DNA of 64,000 nt from Xaviernesmea oryzae (GTDB lineage Bacteria; Pseudomonadota; Alphaproteobacteria; Rhizobiales; Rhizobiaceae): NCBI RefSeq assembly GCF_900109605.1, contig NZ_FOAM01000003.1, positions 310,001-374,000 on the forward strand. The letters are read 5' to 3'. The notes under the pieces were generated by a model. That model did no database searches. It saw only the letters and a program-made list of their open reading frames with translations, and was not told the origin of the DNA. The translations under genes and the position numbers were made by a program. Below, in pieces: positions 8,712-18,891 of the stretch; positions within the stretch are counted from its first letter, which is position 1, and every line of letters begins with the position of its first letter.

Positions 8712-9671
8712 TCAGAGCAGCCGGACCAGCCAGGCTGCCACGAGGCCGAGAAAGAGAATAAGCCCGACCAGATTGTTGGTCCTGAACAGGATCAAGCATT
8801 GCCCGGCATCATGGATGCGCAAGGCGAGGATCTGATAGGCCAGCACGACCGCCGCCACGAACAGGCCGAGATAGGCAAGAAAGCCGACGCCGGTTGTGGT
8901 GAAAGCCAGGATCATCAACACAAGTGCGGCGCCGTAAAGCCCGGTGAGCCAAGGCTTTGGCCGATCGCCGAAGCGCCGCGCGGTCGAGCCGATCCCTACG
9001 AGAGCATCGTCTTCCCGATCCTGATAGGCATAGATCGTGTCATAACCGACCGTCCAAAGAACGGCGGACAGATAAAGCGCCACCGCCGGCAAGCCGACCG
9101 AGCCGAAGGCGGCCGACCAGCCCATCAGCGCACCCCAGGAAAAGGCAAGGCCGAGAACGAGCTGCGGCCAGTTGGTGATCCGCTTGGCGAAGGGATAAGC
9201 GGCGACCACGACCAGCGAAGCCATGCCGAGCAGCACGGACGCGCCGTTGAACTGCAGAAGAACCACAAGCCCGACCAGCGCCTGCGCCAGGATGAAGAGC
9301 TTGGCGCTGCGCCGGGTGATGCGCCCTGACGGCAACGGGCGGGACCGCGTGCGCGCCACCGAGGCGTCGATCTCGTGATCGACAAGGTCATTATAGGTGC
9401 AGCCCGCGCCGCGCATGGCTACGGAGCCGATGAAGAACAGCAGCAGATGCCAGGCGAACCGTCCGGGTTCGGCGACGCCCGCTCCCGCCGCGACATTGGC
9501 CGCGAGCGCCGCCGACCAGAAACAGGGCCACATCAGAAGCTGCCAGCCGATCGGCCGGTCCCAGCGCGCAAGCTGCGCATGCGGCCAGAGGCCACGCGGC
9601 AGCACGCGGTAAACCCAGTTATCGGAGGGCGCATCGGCCACGCGGCCGGTCTCGGAAGAGAGGAGGCTCAT
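8712..9671 (-). CDS. ubiA: 4-hydroxybenzoate octaprenyltransferase
   Basis: This integral membrane enzyme attaches the octaprenyl chain to 4-hydroxybenzoate in ubiquinone synthesis. Both aspartate-rich motifs that bind Mg2+-prenyl diphosphate are present: NDLVDHEID (near residue 102) and YAYQDREDD (near residue 219). Eight or nine hydrophobic helices cover the rest, and the 319-residue length is normal. The ATG at 9671 follows GGAGA closely; a TTG seven codons earlier also lies in frame but has no better context. The prenyl donor is probably made by the octaprenyl diphosphate synthase encoded at 27794. The gene is divergent from the binding-protein/GGDEF-EAL pair. Confidence 0.9.
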   Translation of the reverse strand: MSLLSSETGRVADAPSDNWVYRVLPRGLWPHAQLARWDRPIGWQLLMWPCFWSAALAANVAAGAGVAEPGRFAWHLLLFFIGSVAMRGAGCTYNDLVDHEIDASVARTRSRPLPSGRITRRSAKLFILAQALVGLVVLLQFNGASVLLGMASLVVVAAYPFAKRITNWPQLVLGLAFSWGALMGWSAAFGSVGLPAVALYLSAVLWTVGYDTIYAYQDREDDALVGIGSTARRFGDRPKPWLTGLYGAALVLMILAFTTTGVGFLAYLGLFVAAVVLAYQILALRIHDAGQCLILFRTNNLVGLILFLGLVAAWLVRLL

Positions 9672-9959
9672 GACGTCTCCATGCAGCGGCAAGCTTCATG
9701 CGTCAAGCAGACAAACGGAGTCAGTGCGCGAACCAGGCGGCGCCACACGGATCTGCAGGCTGAAACAGAGGGATAATGCGCGCGGTGGTTGCTCATGCCG
9801 GCATCGGCCCTGACGACAGTCCAGGAAGCGTAACCCTTGGATTTATGATTTGAAACACTTTTTTAAGGTCATCGACACGGACCTCATCCAGCGCCCTCTC
9901 GATAAGCATTCGTCAAACTTTGCCGTGCACCCTTCGACTGTTGTCGATGGAAGCTGAGA

Positions 9960-11000
9960 ATGCCAAACGTCCTACGCGCCGCGCTGCTCTTGATATGCAT
10001 GGTCCTTTCGGGCCAGGCATCGGCTGAGACGTTGAATCTGTTGATCTGGGAAGCCTATGTCGATCCGGCGCTGCTGCGGGAATGGAGCGCGAAAACCGGC
10101 GTCGACGTCAAGCAGACCTATTATGACAGCGGCGATCTGCGCGACGAGATGCTGGCCGATGCGGCCAACCATGTCGATCTCGTGGTGATTGGCGAAAGCA
10201 GTGGTCCGCTCTTCGGCAAGCGCGGCATTCTCGAGCCGTTGACCGGCAGCACGGTGCCGGCGCTCGCAAACTATGTTCCGGCCTGGCGGGACCGGTGCGG
10301 CGGCTACGGCGTGCCTTATCTCTGGGGCACGATGGGTATTCTCTACCGCTCGGACGTGGTGACCGAGAAGCCGACATCGTGGGAAGATCTGCTACTGCCG
10401 TCCTCGGGCCTGCGCAAGCATGTCGCCATGTATGACGATCACAACGAAGCCTTCGTGCCTGCGCTCGTCTATCTCGGCCAGTCGATCAACACCAACGAGA
10501 AGTCCGTCCTGAAGGCCGCCTTCGACCTGATGAAGCGGCAGGCGCCCTATGTGCTGACCTATGAATACATCATGTCGTCGATCCAGAACCCGGAGATCGG
10601 CGACCGCCTCTATCTGGCGCTCGGTTATAGCGGCGACCAGAAGGCGCTGAACGAGAAGCTCGGCCGGCCGGGGCTGTGGCGCTATGCCGTGCCGCGGGAG
10701 GGAACGCTTTCCTGGCTGGACTGCCTGGCGGTGATGGCGGCCTCGCCCCGCAAGGCGCTGGCCATCGATCTCGTCAATTTCCTCAGCCAGCCGAAACAGG
10801 CCGCGCAAAATGCCGTGGCGCTACGCATGCCGGTGCTCAGCACGGCCGCACTCGCCTTGGTGCCACCCGAACAGCGCGGCGATCCGGAAATCTATCCGCC
10901 CCAGGAGGCTCTTGCAAAAAGCCAGTTCCCGACACCGCTTTCCATGCAATCGATCCAGGTACGCAGACGGATCATCACCGCCATGGCGAGCTTCCAGTGA
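9960..11000 (+). CDS. PotD-like periplasmic binding protein (NspS-like polyamine sensor candidate)
   Basis: This is a 346-residue solute-binding protein of the spermidine/putrescine (PotD) family. A signal peptide of about 22 residues ends QASA. PotD-like landmarks follow: LLIWEAYVDP at the start of lobe one, VPYLWGTMGILYR in the hinge region, and GTLSWLDCLAV, which keeps the Trp and Asp that contact polyamine in PotD. No permease or ATPase gene is nearby. Instead the stop codon overlaps the GTG start of a membrane GGDEF-EAL gene (shared GTGA at 10997-11000). This is the arrangement of nspS-mbaA in Vibrio cholerae, where the binding protein senses norspermidine or spermidine and controls the membrane enzyme. 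A sensing rather than transport role is therefore inferred; the ligand could be another amine. Confidence 0.8.
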   Translation: MPNVLRAALLLICMVLSGQASAETLNLLIWEAYVDPALLREWSAKTGVDVKQTYYDSGDLRDEMLADAANHVDLVVIGESSGPLFGKRGILEPLTGSTVPALANYVPAWRDRCGGYGVPYLWGTMGILYRSDVVTEKPTSWEDLLLPSSGLRKHVAMYDDHNEAFVPALVYLGQSINTNEKSVLKAAFDLMKRQAPYVLTYEYIMSSIQNPEIGDRLYLALGYSGDQKALNEKLGRPGLWRYAVPREGTLSWLDCLAVMAASPRKALAIDLVNFLSQPKQAAQNAVALRMPVLSTAALALVPPEQRGDPEIYPPQEALAKSQFPTPLSMQSIQVRRRIITAMASFQ

Positions 11001-13357
11001 CGCTCGGCAAACGCACCTTCCTCCTCCTCTTCCCGGCTGTCCTCTTCAGCTACATCCTGGCTGCCTCGCTGGTTTACACCGCGCAGAGCCAGGCGATGCT
11101 CGCGCTCGAACAGGCGCGGCTTTCGCAGAAGCTCGATCATGCCGCAGCCCTGTTCACCACAGCGATCGGCCAGGCCCGCAACTTCTATTATGCGATTGCC
11201 GAAGGGGACGCGGTTCGCAAATTCGTCTCCGAACCGGACGAGACCTATCGCGGCCGCTCGCTCGGCATGCGGCTACAGCAATCGATCCGCCAGCTTCTGG
11301 ACGATCCCAAGACCTTCATCTCCTTCACGATCCTCAAGCCAGGCCTTGAGCCGACCTATTATTTCGAGAACAGCGACGATCCCTTCGCCGAACTGAGCAC
11401 GGCACAGAAGGCACTCGGCGAGCGGTTGCTGACATCAGGCGAAGGCCGCCGCTGGGACTATCTACCCGATGTGGGAGGCCGCCCGATCATCGTCTATTCC
11501 GAGTTTCTCGATCCGGTCACCTTCATGCGCGCCGTTCCGAGCGCGCGCGGCCAGGCGCTGCTGATCCAGGTGGGCACGGAGCCGAAGGATTTCCTGCGTT
11601 TGCTCCAGCGGATCGAAACCGAATACGAAGGTGTCACCACGCTGTCCGATCGGCCGCCGAACTCCGCGCCCAATGTGGCGATGGTGCGGCTGCCGACGCA
11701 GCAATATCTCTCCTTCACCATCCCCAGCCATCATATCAGCGCGACGATGGGCGGCCTCAAGGGCCTCCTTGTTGTCGGAGTCCTGGTGATGAGCCTCCTG
11801 TCGGTCGGGCTGATCCTGGCGCTGATGCGGCGCTTCGTGCTGCAGCCGATCGCCGCGCTCGACCGCGAGGTGACGGCGGTGATGACCGGCGAAAGCGACA
11901 GCATCAAGGATATGGGCGCCGCTCTCGAAGTCGGGCGGCTGACACGCAACATCCGCGCCCTGCACAATCAGTCGCAGCAATCCCTCAACCTGATCCAGCA
12001 GGCCTCCTGGACCGATTCGCTCACGGGCATCAGCAACCGCAGCCACTTCCAGATCGTCGCGGCCAATGCCATCGAGCGTGCGCTGACCTATGGCGGCCAC
12101 TGCAGCCTGCTGTTCATCGACATCGACAACTTCAAATTCGTCAACGACAAATATGGTCACGGCGTCGGTGATGAATTGCTGCGCCATCTGGCGCGCCGGC
12201 TGGGCGAGGCCGTGCGCACGATCACCACCCTGCGCGCCCTGCCGATGCCCATCCTCGCGCGGCTCTCGGGCGACGAATTTGCCGTGCTGATTCAAACGCC
12301 GCCTGGCCAGGGCACGACGCGCGCCGTATGCGAGGCGATCCTCGGCCTGTTTAGCGGCGGCTTCATCATGCGCGACAAGAGCTATCCGGTGACGGCCAGC
12401 ATCGGCGTAGCGCTCTGCCCCTACGATGCGCAGACCTTGAGCGAACTGGTGGCCAATGCCGATGCGGCCATGTACCAGGCCAAGACCAGCGGCAAGAACA
12501 GGTCCTCGCGCTTTTCCCGCGTGTTGCAGGACAAGCGCGACCGCACGCGTCTGATCCGCGAGGAACTGCAGCAGATCGATCCGGACGAGGAATTCCACCT
12601 GGTCTACATGCCGGTAATCGAACGAACGGGCAAGGTGATCGGCTGCGAAGCGCTCCTGCGTTGGACCTCGCCGATCCTCGGCCGCGTCGGGCCGGACGAA
12701 TTCGTGCCGATCGCCGAGGCCTCGGGCCTGTTCAGCAAGATCGATTGCTGGGTGACCGACCGGGCGATCCGCGATCACGCAGCGCTGGCCGCGCTGTTCG
12801 GTGCCAGCACCATTCTCGCCATCAACATCTCCTCGGCCGAACTGCACCATGACGAGATTGCCGACCGCTTCATCGCGGCCACGACCGCGCATGGCGTCGA
12901 TCCCCGGCTGATCGAGATCGAGCTGACGGAGACCTATTCGGTCTCCCTGTCGGCGCGCGCCGAGCGCATGCTCTCGCGGCTGTCGGAAGCGGGTTTCCGC
13001 ATTTCCATCGATGATTTTGGCGCAGGCTATAACAGCCTGCAACAGCTGATCGACTACCGCGCGGACACGATCAAGCTCGATCGCGGCATCGTGCAGAAGC
13101 TTGCCTGCGCGGAAAATCTCCAGGCGCTGACCGCCATGATCGCGCTCTGCCACGCGCGCGGCATGACCGTGGTGGCGGAGGGTGTCGACACCCATTCGAA
13201 ATTCGCCGAGCTGGCGCGCGCCGGCTGCAATCTGTACCAGGGCTACCTGATCAGCAAGCCGCTGGTGCTGGCCGAACTCGGCTTCTGGGCCCTTTCGCGC
13301 GAGACCGATTATGGGCGCGAGATCCCCGAGGCAGAGCCGCCCTTGCGGATCGCCTGA
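10997..13357 (+). CDS. Membrane GGDEF-EAL cyclic-di-GMP protein (MbaA-like)
   Basis: This protein of 786 residues has TM1 at about 7-29, a periplasmic sensor region to about 253, TM2 at 254-277, a HAMP-like linker, a GGDEF domain (about 335-515) and an EAL domain (about 521-775). The cyclase core has DIDNFKFVNDKYGH and the variant signature SGDEF; no RxxD inhibitory site precedes it. The EAL domain keeps EALLRW, NISSAEL, EIELTET, IDDFGAG, IKLDR and EGVDT, but the usual YQP reads YMP. It could thus synthesise and/or degrade c-di-GMP. The GTG start overlaps the stop of the binding protein gene, implying translational coupling. An upstream in-frame extension exists but lies inside the binding protein gene in another frame and lacks a start context, so I chose GTG. 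Confidence 0.85.
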   Translation: MTLGKRTFLLLFPAVLFSYILAASLVYTAQSQAMLALEQARLSQKLDHAAALFTTAIGQARNFYYAIAEGDAVRKFVSEPDETYRGRSLGMRLQQSIRQLLDDPKTFISFTILKPGLEPTYYFENSDDPFAELSTAQKALGERLLTSGEGRRWDYLPDVGGRPIIVYSEFLDPVTFMRAVPSARGQALLIQVGTEPKDFLRLLQRIETEYEGVTTLSDRPPNSAPNVAMVRLPTQQYLSFTIPSHHISATMGGLKGLLVVGVLVMSLLSVGLILALMRRFVLQPIAALDREVTAVMTGESDSIKDMGAALEVGRLTRNIRALHNQSQQSLNLIQQASWTDSLTGISNRSHFQIVAANAIERALTYGGHCSLLFIDIDNFKFVNDKYGHGVGDELLRHLARRLGEAVRTITTLRALPMPILARLSGDEFAVLIQTPPGQGTTRAVCEAILGLFSGGFIMRDKSYPVTASIGVALCPYDAQTLSELVANADAAMYQAKTSGKNRSSRFSRVLQDKRDRTRLIREELQQIDPDEEFHLVYMPVIERTGKVIGCEALLRWTSPILGRVGPDEFVPIAEASGLFSKIDCWVTDRAIRDHAALAALFGASTILAINISSAELHHDEIADRFIAATTAHGVDPRLIEIELTETYSVSLSARAERMLSRLSEAGFRISIDDFGAGYNSLQQLIDYRADTIKLDRGIVQKLACAENLQALTAMIALCHARGMTVVAEGVDTHSKFAELARAGCNLYQGYLISKPLVLAELGFWALSRETDYGREIPEAEPPLRIA

Positions 13358-13500
13358 TCGCTTGCCCTCCGTTGTTAGATGAGCGAAATGCGGGACATGG
13401 CCGCGCGCGGCAAGAACCCCGCAGCGCTTTTTGTCTTGACCCATCCGGACGCGCACCGTAACGCCACCGACATCATCGGACAGGCCAGACGGAGGCGGGA

Positions 13501-14772
<1,272 letters not shown>

Positions 14773-15145
14773 GCGCGTAGCGCTTCCTGACCAGTCTCTG
14801 CCGTCCTCATAGCGACGGACGCAGTGCTATGGATCGCGTTGCGGTCGACATCCTCCGGCCTCTGCCCCATTCTGCATCGAAAGAGGGCAGGTGGGTACAG
14901 GCACTTCAGGGAATTTTTACCAGTCTTCCTGACAGACCCGTAAGAACAAGCGCACATAATAGATCCGACCAAGCGCGGGAGATCGCGGCATGTCGCTTCT
15001 GTCGTTCTCGACAGATCTCTGCCGCATATCAGGGGATATCGGCAGTTGGAAACGCCGCAGACTTCCTCCTCGCGCACTGAACCTGTCGGGCTGCCAACTG
15101 CCTACAAGGCGCGCGAGGCCGGACAAGAACGGGAGACGACTGTCG
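14773..15145. other. Intergenic region, no gene seen
   Basis: This lies between purD and the secreted HPE1-like gene. Open frames run through it but lack ribosome binding sites and family resemblance. No clear terminator or promoter was recognised. Confidence 0.3.
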
Positions 15146-15760
15146 ATGCGATGCCCGCCTGTAAAGCATGCAACTGCGCCAAGAGCGTCGAGCCGCTTCC
15201 GCTTTTTGGCAGGATGCGCTGGGCTTTTGCTGATCGGCCTCCTGTCGCCGGGGCCTGCCGCGGCCGGGTCGATCGACGTGATCGGCGCCGACGGCCTTTT
15301 CGGCAACCATGCAGTCGTCCAGATCCGTTGCGATACCTGCCGGCCCGAGGCGCCGCGCGCGGAAAAGCGGCTGAGCTATATCGTGCCTGATATGGGCGGC
15401 GACGAGGAGAGGCTGGAGATGCGCCGCATCCATGGCGAGATCCGGCTGGTGCGCACGGAAGCCTGGCTTGGTGGCTCGCCCATCCTCTTCGTGTCGCGAC
15501 CAACGCCGGAGGCTGTAACCGCTTTTCTCAAGGCGCGTAATCGCCTGCCTGGCAATGAATTCGCGGGCGCGGAAGGGATTGCGCCCTCCGTCGATCTGGC
15601 CGAGGGGGACGCCGTCGATCGGCTTTCGACCACTGCCGCGCTCTCGCCCGTTGCCGCCGATCTCGTGGCGGCTGCAGCCGTGCCAGATAGCAGCACAGGG
15701 GCGCAGGCTGCCGCTTCACAGGATTTTGATGGGACAGGTTTTCAACTTAGGCTAAACTAA
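15146..15760 (+). CDS. Secreted HPE1-like domain protein
   Basis: This predicted exported protein has 204 residues. A basic N-terminus and hydrophobic stretch (LAGCAGLLLIGLL) lead to a likely cleavage site after PAAA near residue 41. The mature part begins GSIDVIG and has a CDTC pair, a VRTEAWLGGSPI block and a DAVDRLSTTAAL segment. From memory this pattern is that of rhizobial proteins annotated as plant virulence effector HPE1-like, a label taken from Liberibacter; a role in virulence is not established. The ATG chosen follows GGGAGA; a longer frame upstream adds a non-conserved, arginine-rich leader. The gene is followed by hairpins and a strong terminator. Confidence 0.6.
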   Translation: MRCPPVKHATAPRASSRFRFLAGCAGLLLIGLLSPGPAAAGSIDVIGADGLFGNHAVVQIRCDTCRPEAPRAEKRLSYIVPDMGGDEERLEMRRIHGEIRLVRTEAWLGGSPILFVSRPTPEAVTAFLKARNRLPGNEFAGAEGIAPSVDLAEGDAVDRLSTTAALSPVAADLVAAAAVPDSSTGAQAAASQDFDGTGFQLRLN

Positions 15761-15784
15761 CCCTTAAGAGTTCCCTGCCCTGAA

Positions 15785-15828
15785 ACGGCATTTTGATGCC
15801 GTGTTGGGCCCGATCGTCTCTCCGGAGA
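15785..15828 (+). other. Two short hairpins before the terminator
   Basis: A perfect 7-bp stem ACGGCAT/ATGCCGT with loop TTTG spans 15785-15802. A 10-bp palindrome TCTCCGGAGA follows around 15819-15828. With the terminator just downstream they form a compact run of three hairpins, which could be a stable 3' UTR or a processed small RNA. Confidence 0.35.
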
Positions 15829-15833
15829 TGAGG

Positions 15834-15871
15834 AATTGCGCCCCTGAGAGAAGCGGGGGCGCAATTTTTTT
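15834..15871 (+). terminator. Strong Rho-independent terminator
   Basis: The arms AATTGCGCCCC (15834-15844) and GGGGCGCAATT (15856-15866) are perfectly complementary over 11 bp with an 11-base loop, running into seven consecutive Ts. It ends the transcript of the HPE1-like gene, 74 bases after its stop codon. Confidence 0.9.
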
Positions 15872-16051
15872 GTGCCGCTCATTCCGTCTGAGCCAACGCT
15901 CTGGCCTGAGATGCGTGCGTTGCCGCTGTAGCAAGCCTGCCGCAGGCCTTGCTCTGGCTATCGCACGGTTGCAAAGCACAACCTGCGTGCACACCCCATG
16001 CTCAGTCCAGCCTAAGCTTTACGGGAAGATCGCGTTGCAACCAGGCCACCC

Positions 16052-16579
16052 TTAGCCTTGCGTCTCGCGCTCCAGCGCGCGTGCCAGATCTTCGATCTGC
16101 GAATGGGCATAGACGGCGATGCCGGCCTGGCGCAAGCGGGCAGCGACGACGCCCTCGCCCGGCTGTTTATGCCCTTCGAAGCGACCATCGTAAATGGCGA
16201 TCGATCCGCAGGATGGGCTGCCATCGATCAGAAGCGCGTATCGGCAGCCGGTTCTGACCACGAGCGCAAGCGCATTGTCAGCCGCCTGGAGAAAGGCGGC
16301 GGTCGCATCGCCGCCGGTCTTCTCCAGAACCCGGGCCGTGCCGGCGATGACATCGACGCCGCTGGCACCGGGTTCGATTTCGGCCGGCGGACGCGGCACC
16401 GGCAGGCCGGCGGAGACCTCCGGACAGAGCGTTACCAGGCGCCCCTCCGCCTGCCAGCGCGCCAAGAGCGGGTGAAGCAGCGGCTTGGCCGTGCCGTCAT
16501 AGCGCACGGCATGGCCGAGAAGGCAGGCGCTGACAAGGATCTTCGCCTTACCGGTCTCGTCGTGCGCCTGCGCAGTCAT
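16052..16579 (-). CDS. DUF523 family protein (possible TudS-type 2-thiouracil desulfurase)
   Basis: This soluble protein has 175 residues and the DUF523 signatures SACLLGHAVRYDG near the N-terminus, LCPEVSAGLPVPRPPAEI in the middle and GSPSCGS near residue 111. Three cysteines (about 19, 52 and 111) sit where TudS enzymes bind a [4Fe-4S] cluster. TudS removes sulfur from 2-thiouracil; other DUF523 members have no assigned reaction, so this function is inferred from family and cysteines. The start lies only 5 bases after the glyS stop codon on the same strand, so it is almost certainly co-transcribed with glyS. Full length. Confidence 0.7.
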   Translation of the reverse strand: MTAQAHDETGKAKILVSACLLGHAVRYDGTAKPLLHPLLARWQAEGRLVTLCPEVSAGLPVPRPPAEIEPGASGVDVIAGTARVLEKTGGDATAAFLQAADNALALVVRTGCRYALLIDGSPSCGSIAIYDGRFEGHKQPGEGVVAARLRQAGIAVYAHSQIEDLARALERETQG

Positions 16580-16584
16580 CCCGC

Positions 16585-18705
16585 TCAGCCGACGATCTTG
16601 GAAAAATCGGCTACCGTGCCCGTGGCCGCGCGGATCTGGCCGAGCAGACCGAGGCGATTGGCGCGGATGGCGGGGTTCTCGTCATTGACCAGCACGTCGT
16701 CGAAGAAGCGGTCGACGGGCACCCGCAGCATTGACAGCGCCTCCATGGCCGAGCGGAAATCCTCCATGGCCACGGCCTTCGCGGCATCCGCCGATGCGGC
16801 GACCACGGCTGCATGCAGCGCCTTCTCGGCCTCCAGTGTGAAGAGCGCCGGATCGACCGTGCCGGACAAGACGGCGCCCTTCTTCTCCTCGGCCGCCAAA
16901 AGCTGGGTAGCGCGCTTTGTGCCGGCGAGCAGGTTCTTGCCGTCTTCGGAGGTGATGAAGGCCGTCAGCGCCTCGGCCCGTCGGGCGACCAGCAGCAAAT
17001 CATCCGCGTCGGAGGTCAGCACCGCATCGATAATATCGTGGCGGGCGCCGAGATCGCGCAGATAGACTTTCAGGCGGTCGTGGAAGAAGGAGAGGAGATC
17101 GGGATCCTCCGCCACTGAAAGCAGCGGCAGGCGAACCTTACGCTCCAGGATCATGCGGATGACGCCGAGCGCGGCGCGGCGTAGCGCATAAGGGTCTTTC
17201 GAGCCGGTCGGCTTCTCGTCGATCGCCCAGAAGCCGGTCAGCGTGTCGAGCTTGTCGGCTAGCGCAATGGTCAAGCCGACTGCGTCTTCCGGCAGGCGGT
17301 CGGACGGGCCGTTCGGCTTCCAATGGTCCTCGATGGCGGCGGCGACCGGGCCCGGCTCGCCCTGAAGCAGGGCATATTTGCGGCCCATCACGCCCTGCAG
17401 CTCGGGAAATTCGTTGACGGCCTCAGTGCGCAGATCGGCCTTGGCCAGCACGGCAGCGCGGTCGACCAGCTGGAGATCGGCACCCGTCACCGGCGCAAGC
17501 TTCGCCGCCAGCGCCCGGATGCGCGCAACGCGCTCGCCCTGAGTGCCGAGCTTGGCATGGAAGGTGACGTTGAGCGCATCGAGCTTGGCCATGCGCTGGT
17601 CGAGCGGCTTTTTCAGGTCCAGCGCGAATTTCTCAGCGGACGGCTTCAGTGTGTCCAGATCGGGCAGATTGCCTTGGTCGCGGGTCCAGAAATGCTGGGC
17701 GTCGGAGAGGCGCGCGCGCACCACCTTGCCATTGCCATGAACGATCTCGGCCCCGCCATCCTTGGCGGCAATATTGGCTACCAGGATGAAGCGGTTCGAC
17801 AGCGTGCCGGCATCGGCCCCTTGCGGCCGGGTGACGAAACACTTCTGATTGGTCTTGATCGTCAGCCGGATGATCTCGGCGGGGATTGCCAGATAGCTTT
17901 CCTCGAAAGAGCCCATCAGCACCTGCGGCCATTCGACGAGGCCGGAGACTTCCTCCAGGAGACCTTCATCCTCGACCAGATCGAGCCCGCTGGCGAAAGC
18001 GAGATCGCGGGCGTCATGCAGGATCATGTCCTTGCGCCTGTCGGCATCGAGCACGACGAAGGCACGCTCCAGCTTCTCGGCGTAATCGGCGAAACGGCGC
18101 ACGGTGAAGGGCTCCGGCGCATGGAAACGATGGCCGGCCGTGACGTTGGAGGCGACGATGCCGTCGACCTCGAAGGGGATGACCTGCGTCTCCTCGTTTT
18201 CCGGCCCGAAGGTGCAGAGGATCGTCTGCAGCGGCCGCACCCAGCGCAGCGCGCCGGGCCGGGCGGAGGCCGCGCCCGAGCGCATCGATTTCGGCCAAGG
18301 GAAATTGCGGATGATGCCGGGCATCACCTCGGCGATGATCTCTTCCGCCGCCCGGCCGGGCTTGACGATGTGGGCAACGTAGAAATCGCCCTTTTTCTGA
18401 TCGCTATGGACATGGGCTTCAGCGATGGAGGCAAGGCCGGCGCCGCGCAGGAAGCCCTCGATTGCCTTTTCGTTGGCATCGACGCGCGGCCCCTTGCGCT
18501 CCTCGCGTTGATCGGCCGAACGCGCGTTGAGGCCGCGAATGTCGAGCGTCAGGCGGCGCGGCGTCCAATATTCGCGCGCGCCCTCATAGGTCAGGCCCGC
18601 TTCGACCAGCGCGTCGGTGACCAGTTTGCGCAGGTCTCCCGCCGCCTTGCGCTGCATCTGGGCGGGAATTTCCTCGGAGCGGAGTTCGAGCAGGAGATCG
18701 GGCAT
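16585..18705 (-). CDS. glyS: Glycine-tRNA ligase, beta subunit
   Basis: This is the large subunit of the bacterial alpha2-beta2 glycyl-tRNA synthetase; it supplies tRNA recognition and much of catalysis together with GlyQ (gene at 23932). The 706-residue product begins [16 protein letters not shown], diagnostic for GlyS, and contains the blocks [14 protein letters not shown] and [18 protein letters not shown]. The C-terminal half carries the helical anticodon-binding (DALR-like) region. The ATG at 18705 follows GATGGAAAC; upstream in-frame codons look non-conserved. It follows DUF2207 on the same strand after 186 bases and is coupled to DUF523 downstream. glyQ lies 5 kb upstream and is separated by other genes. 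Confidence 0.93.
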   Translation of the reverse strand: MPDLLLELRSEEIPAQMQRKAAGDLRKLVTDALVEAGLTYEGAREYWTPRRLTLDIRGLNARSADQREERKGPRVDANEKAIEGFLRGAGLASIAEAHVHSDQKKGDFYVAHIVKPGRAAEEIIAEVMPGIIRNFPWPKSMRSGAASARPGALRWVRPLQTILCTFGPENEETQVIPFEVDGIVASNVTAGHRFHAPEPFTVRRFADYAEKLERAFVVLDADRRKDMILHDARDLAFASGLDLVEDEGLLEEVSGLVEWPQVLMGSFEESYLAIPAEIIRLTIKTNQKCFVTRPQGADAGTLSNRFILVANIAAKDGGAEIVHGNGKVVRARLSDAQHFWTRDQGNLPDLDTLKPSAEKFALDLKKPLDQRMAKLDALNVTFHAKLGTQGERVARIRALAAKLAPVTGADLQLVDRAAVLAKADLRTEAVNEFPELQGVMGRKYALLQGEPGPVAAAIEDHWKPNGPSDRLPEDAVGLTIALADKLDTLTGFWAIDEKPTGSKDPYALRRAALGVIRMILERKVRLPLLSVAEDPDLLSFFHDRLKVYLRDLGARHDIIDAVLTSDADDLLLVARRAEALTAFITSEDGKNLLAGTKRATQLLAAEEKKGAVLSGTVDPALFTLEAEKALHAAVVAASADAAKAVAMEDFRSAMEALSMLRVPVDRFFDDVLVNDENPAIRANRLGLLGQIRAATGTVADFSKIVG

Positions 18706-18891
18706 CGGTGTTTCCATCGCATCCGGCCAAGCCGGAAAAAGGCGGCCCGGACAGGCGCCGCGCCACAAGGGTTTTCGCCGGCGTTGCTAGCAAAATTTGC
18801 GATAGGGGCACAATGGAAAAACGGCCAGGACGTGCCAGCCGGAGCGCAATCAGCCGATGAGCGACCTCGCCGGCACGGCTGACACCGGCGC

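Noticed and set aside
10676-10996. N-terminal extension of the GGDEF-EAL protein by 107 codons
   Set aside because: This part overlaps the binding protein in another frame and precedes a TM segment that fits as the true N-terminus from the GTG at 10997.
11462-13456. 664-codon open frame on the minus strand
   Set aside because: It lies opposite the GGDEF-EAL gene, whose catalytic motifs fix the coding strand.
17323-18882. 519-codon open frame on the plus strand
   Set aside because: It is antisense to glyS; composition is that of a shadow frame.
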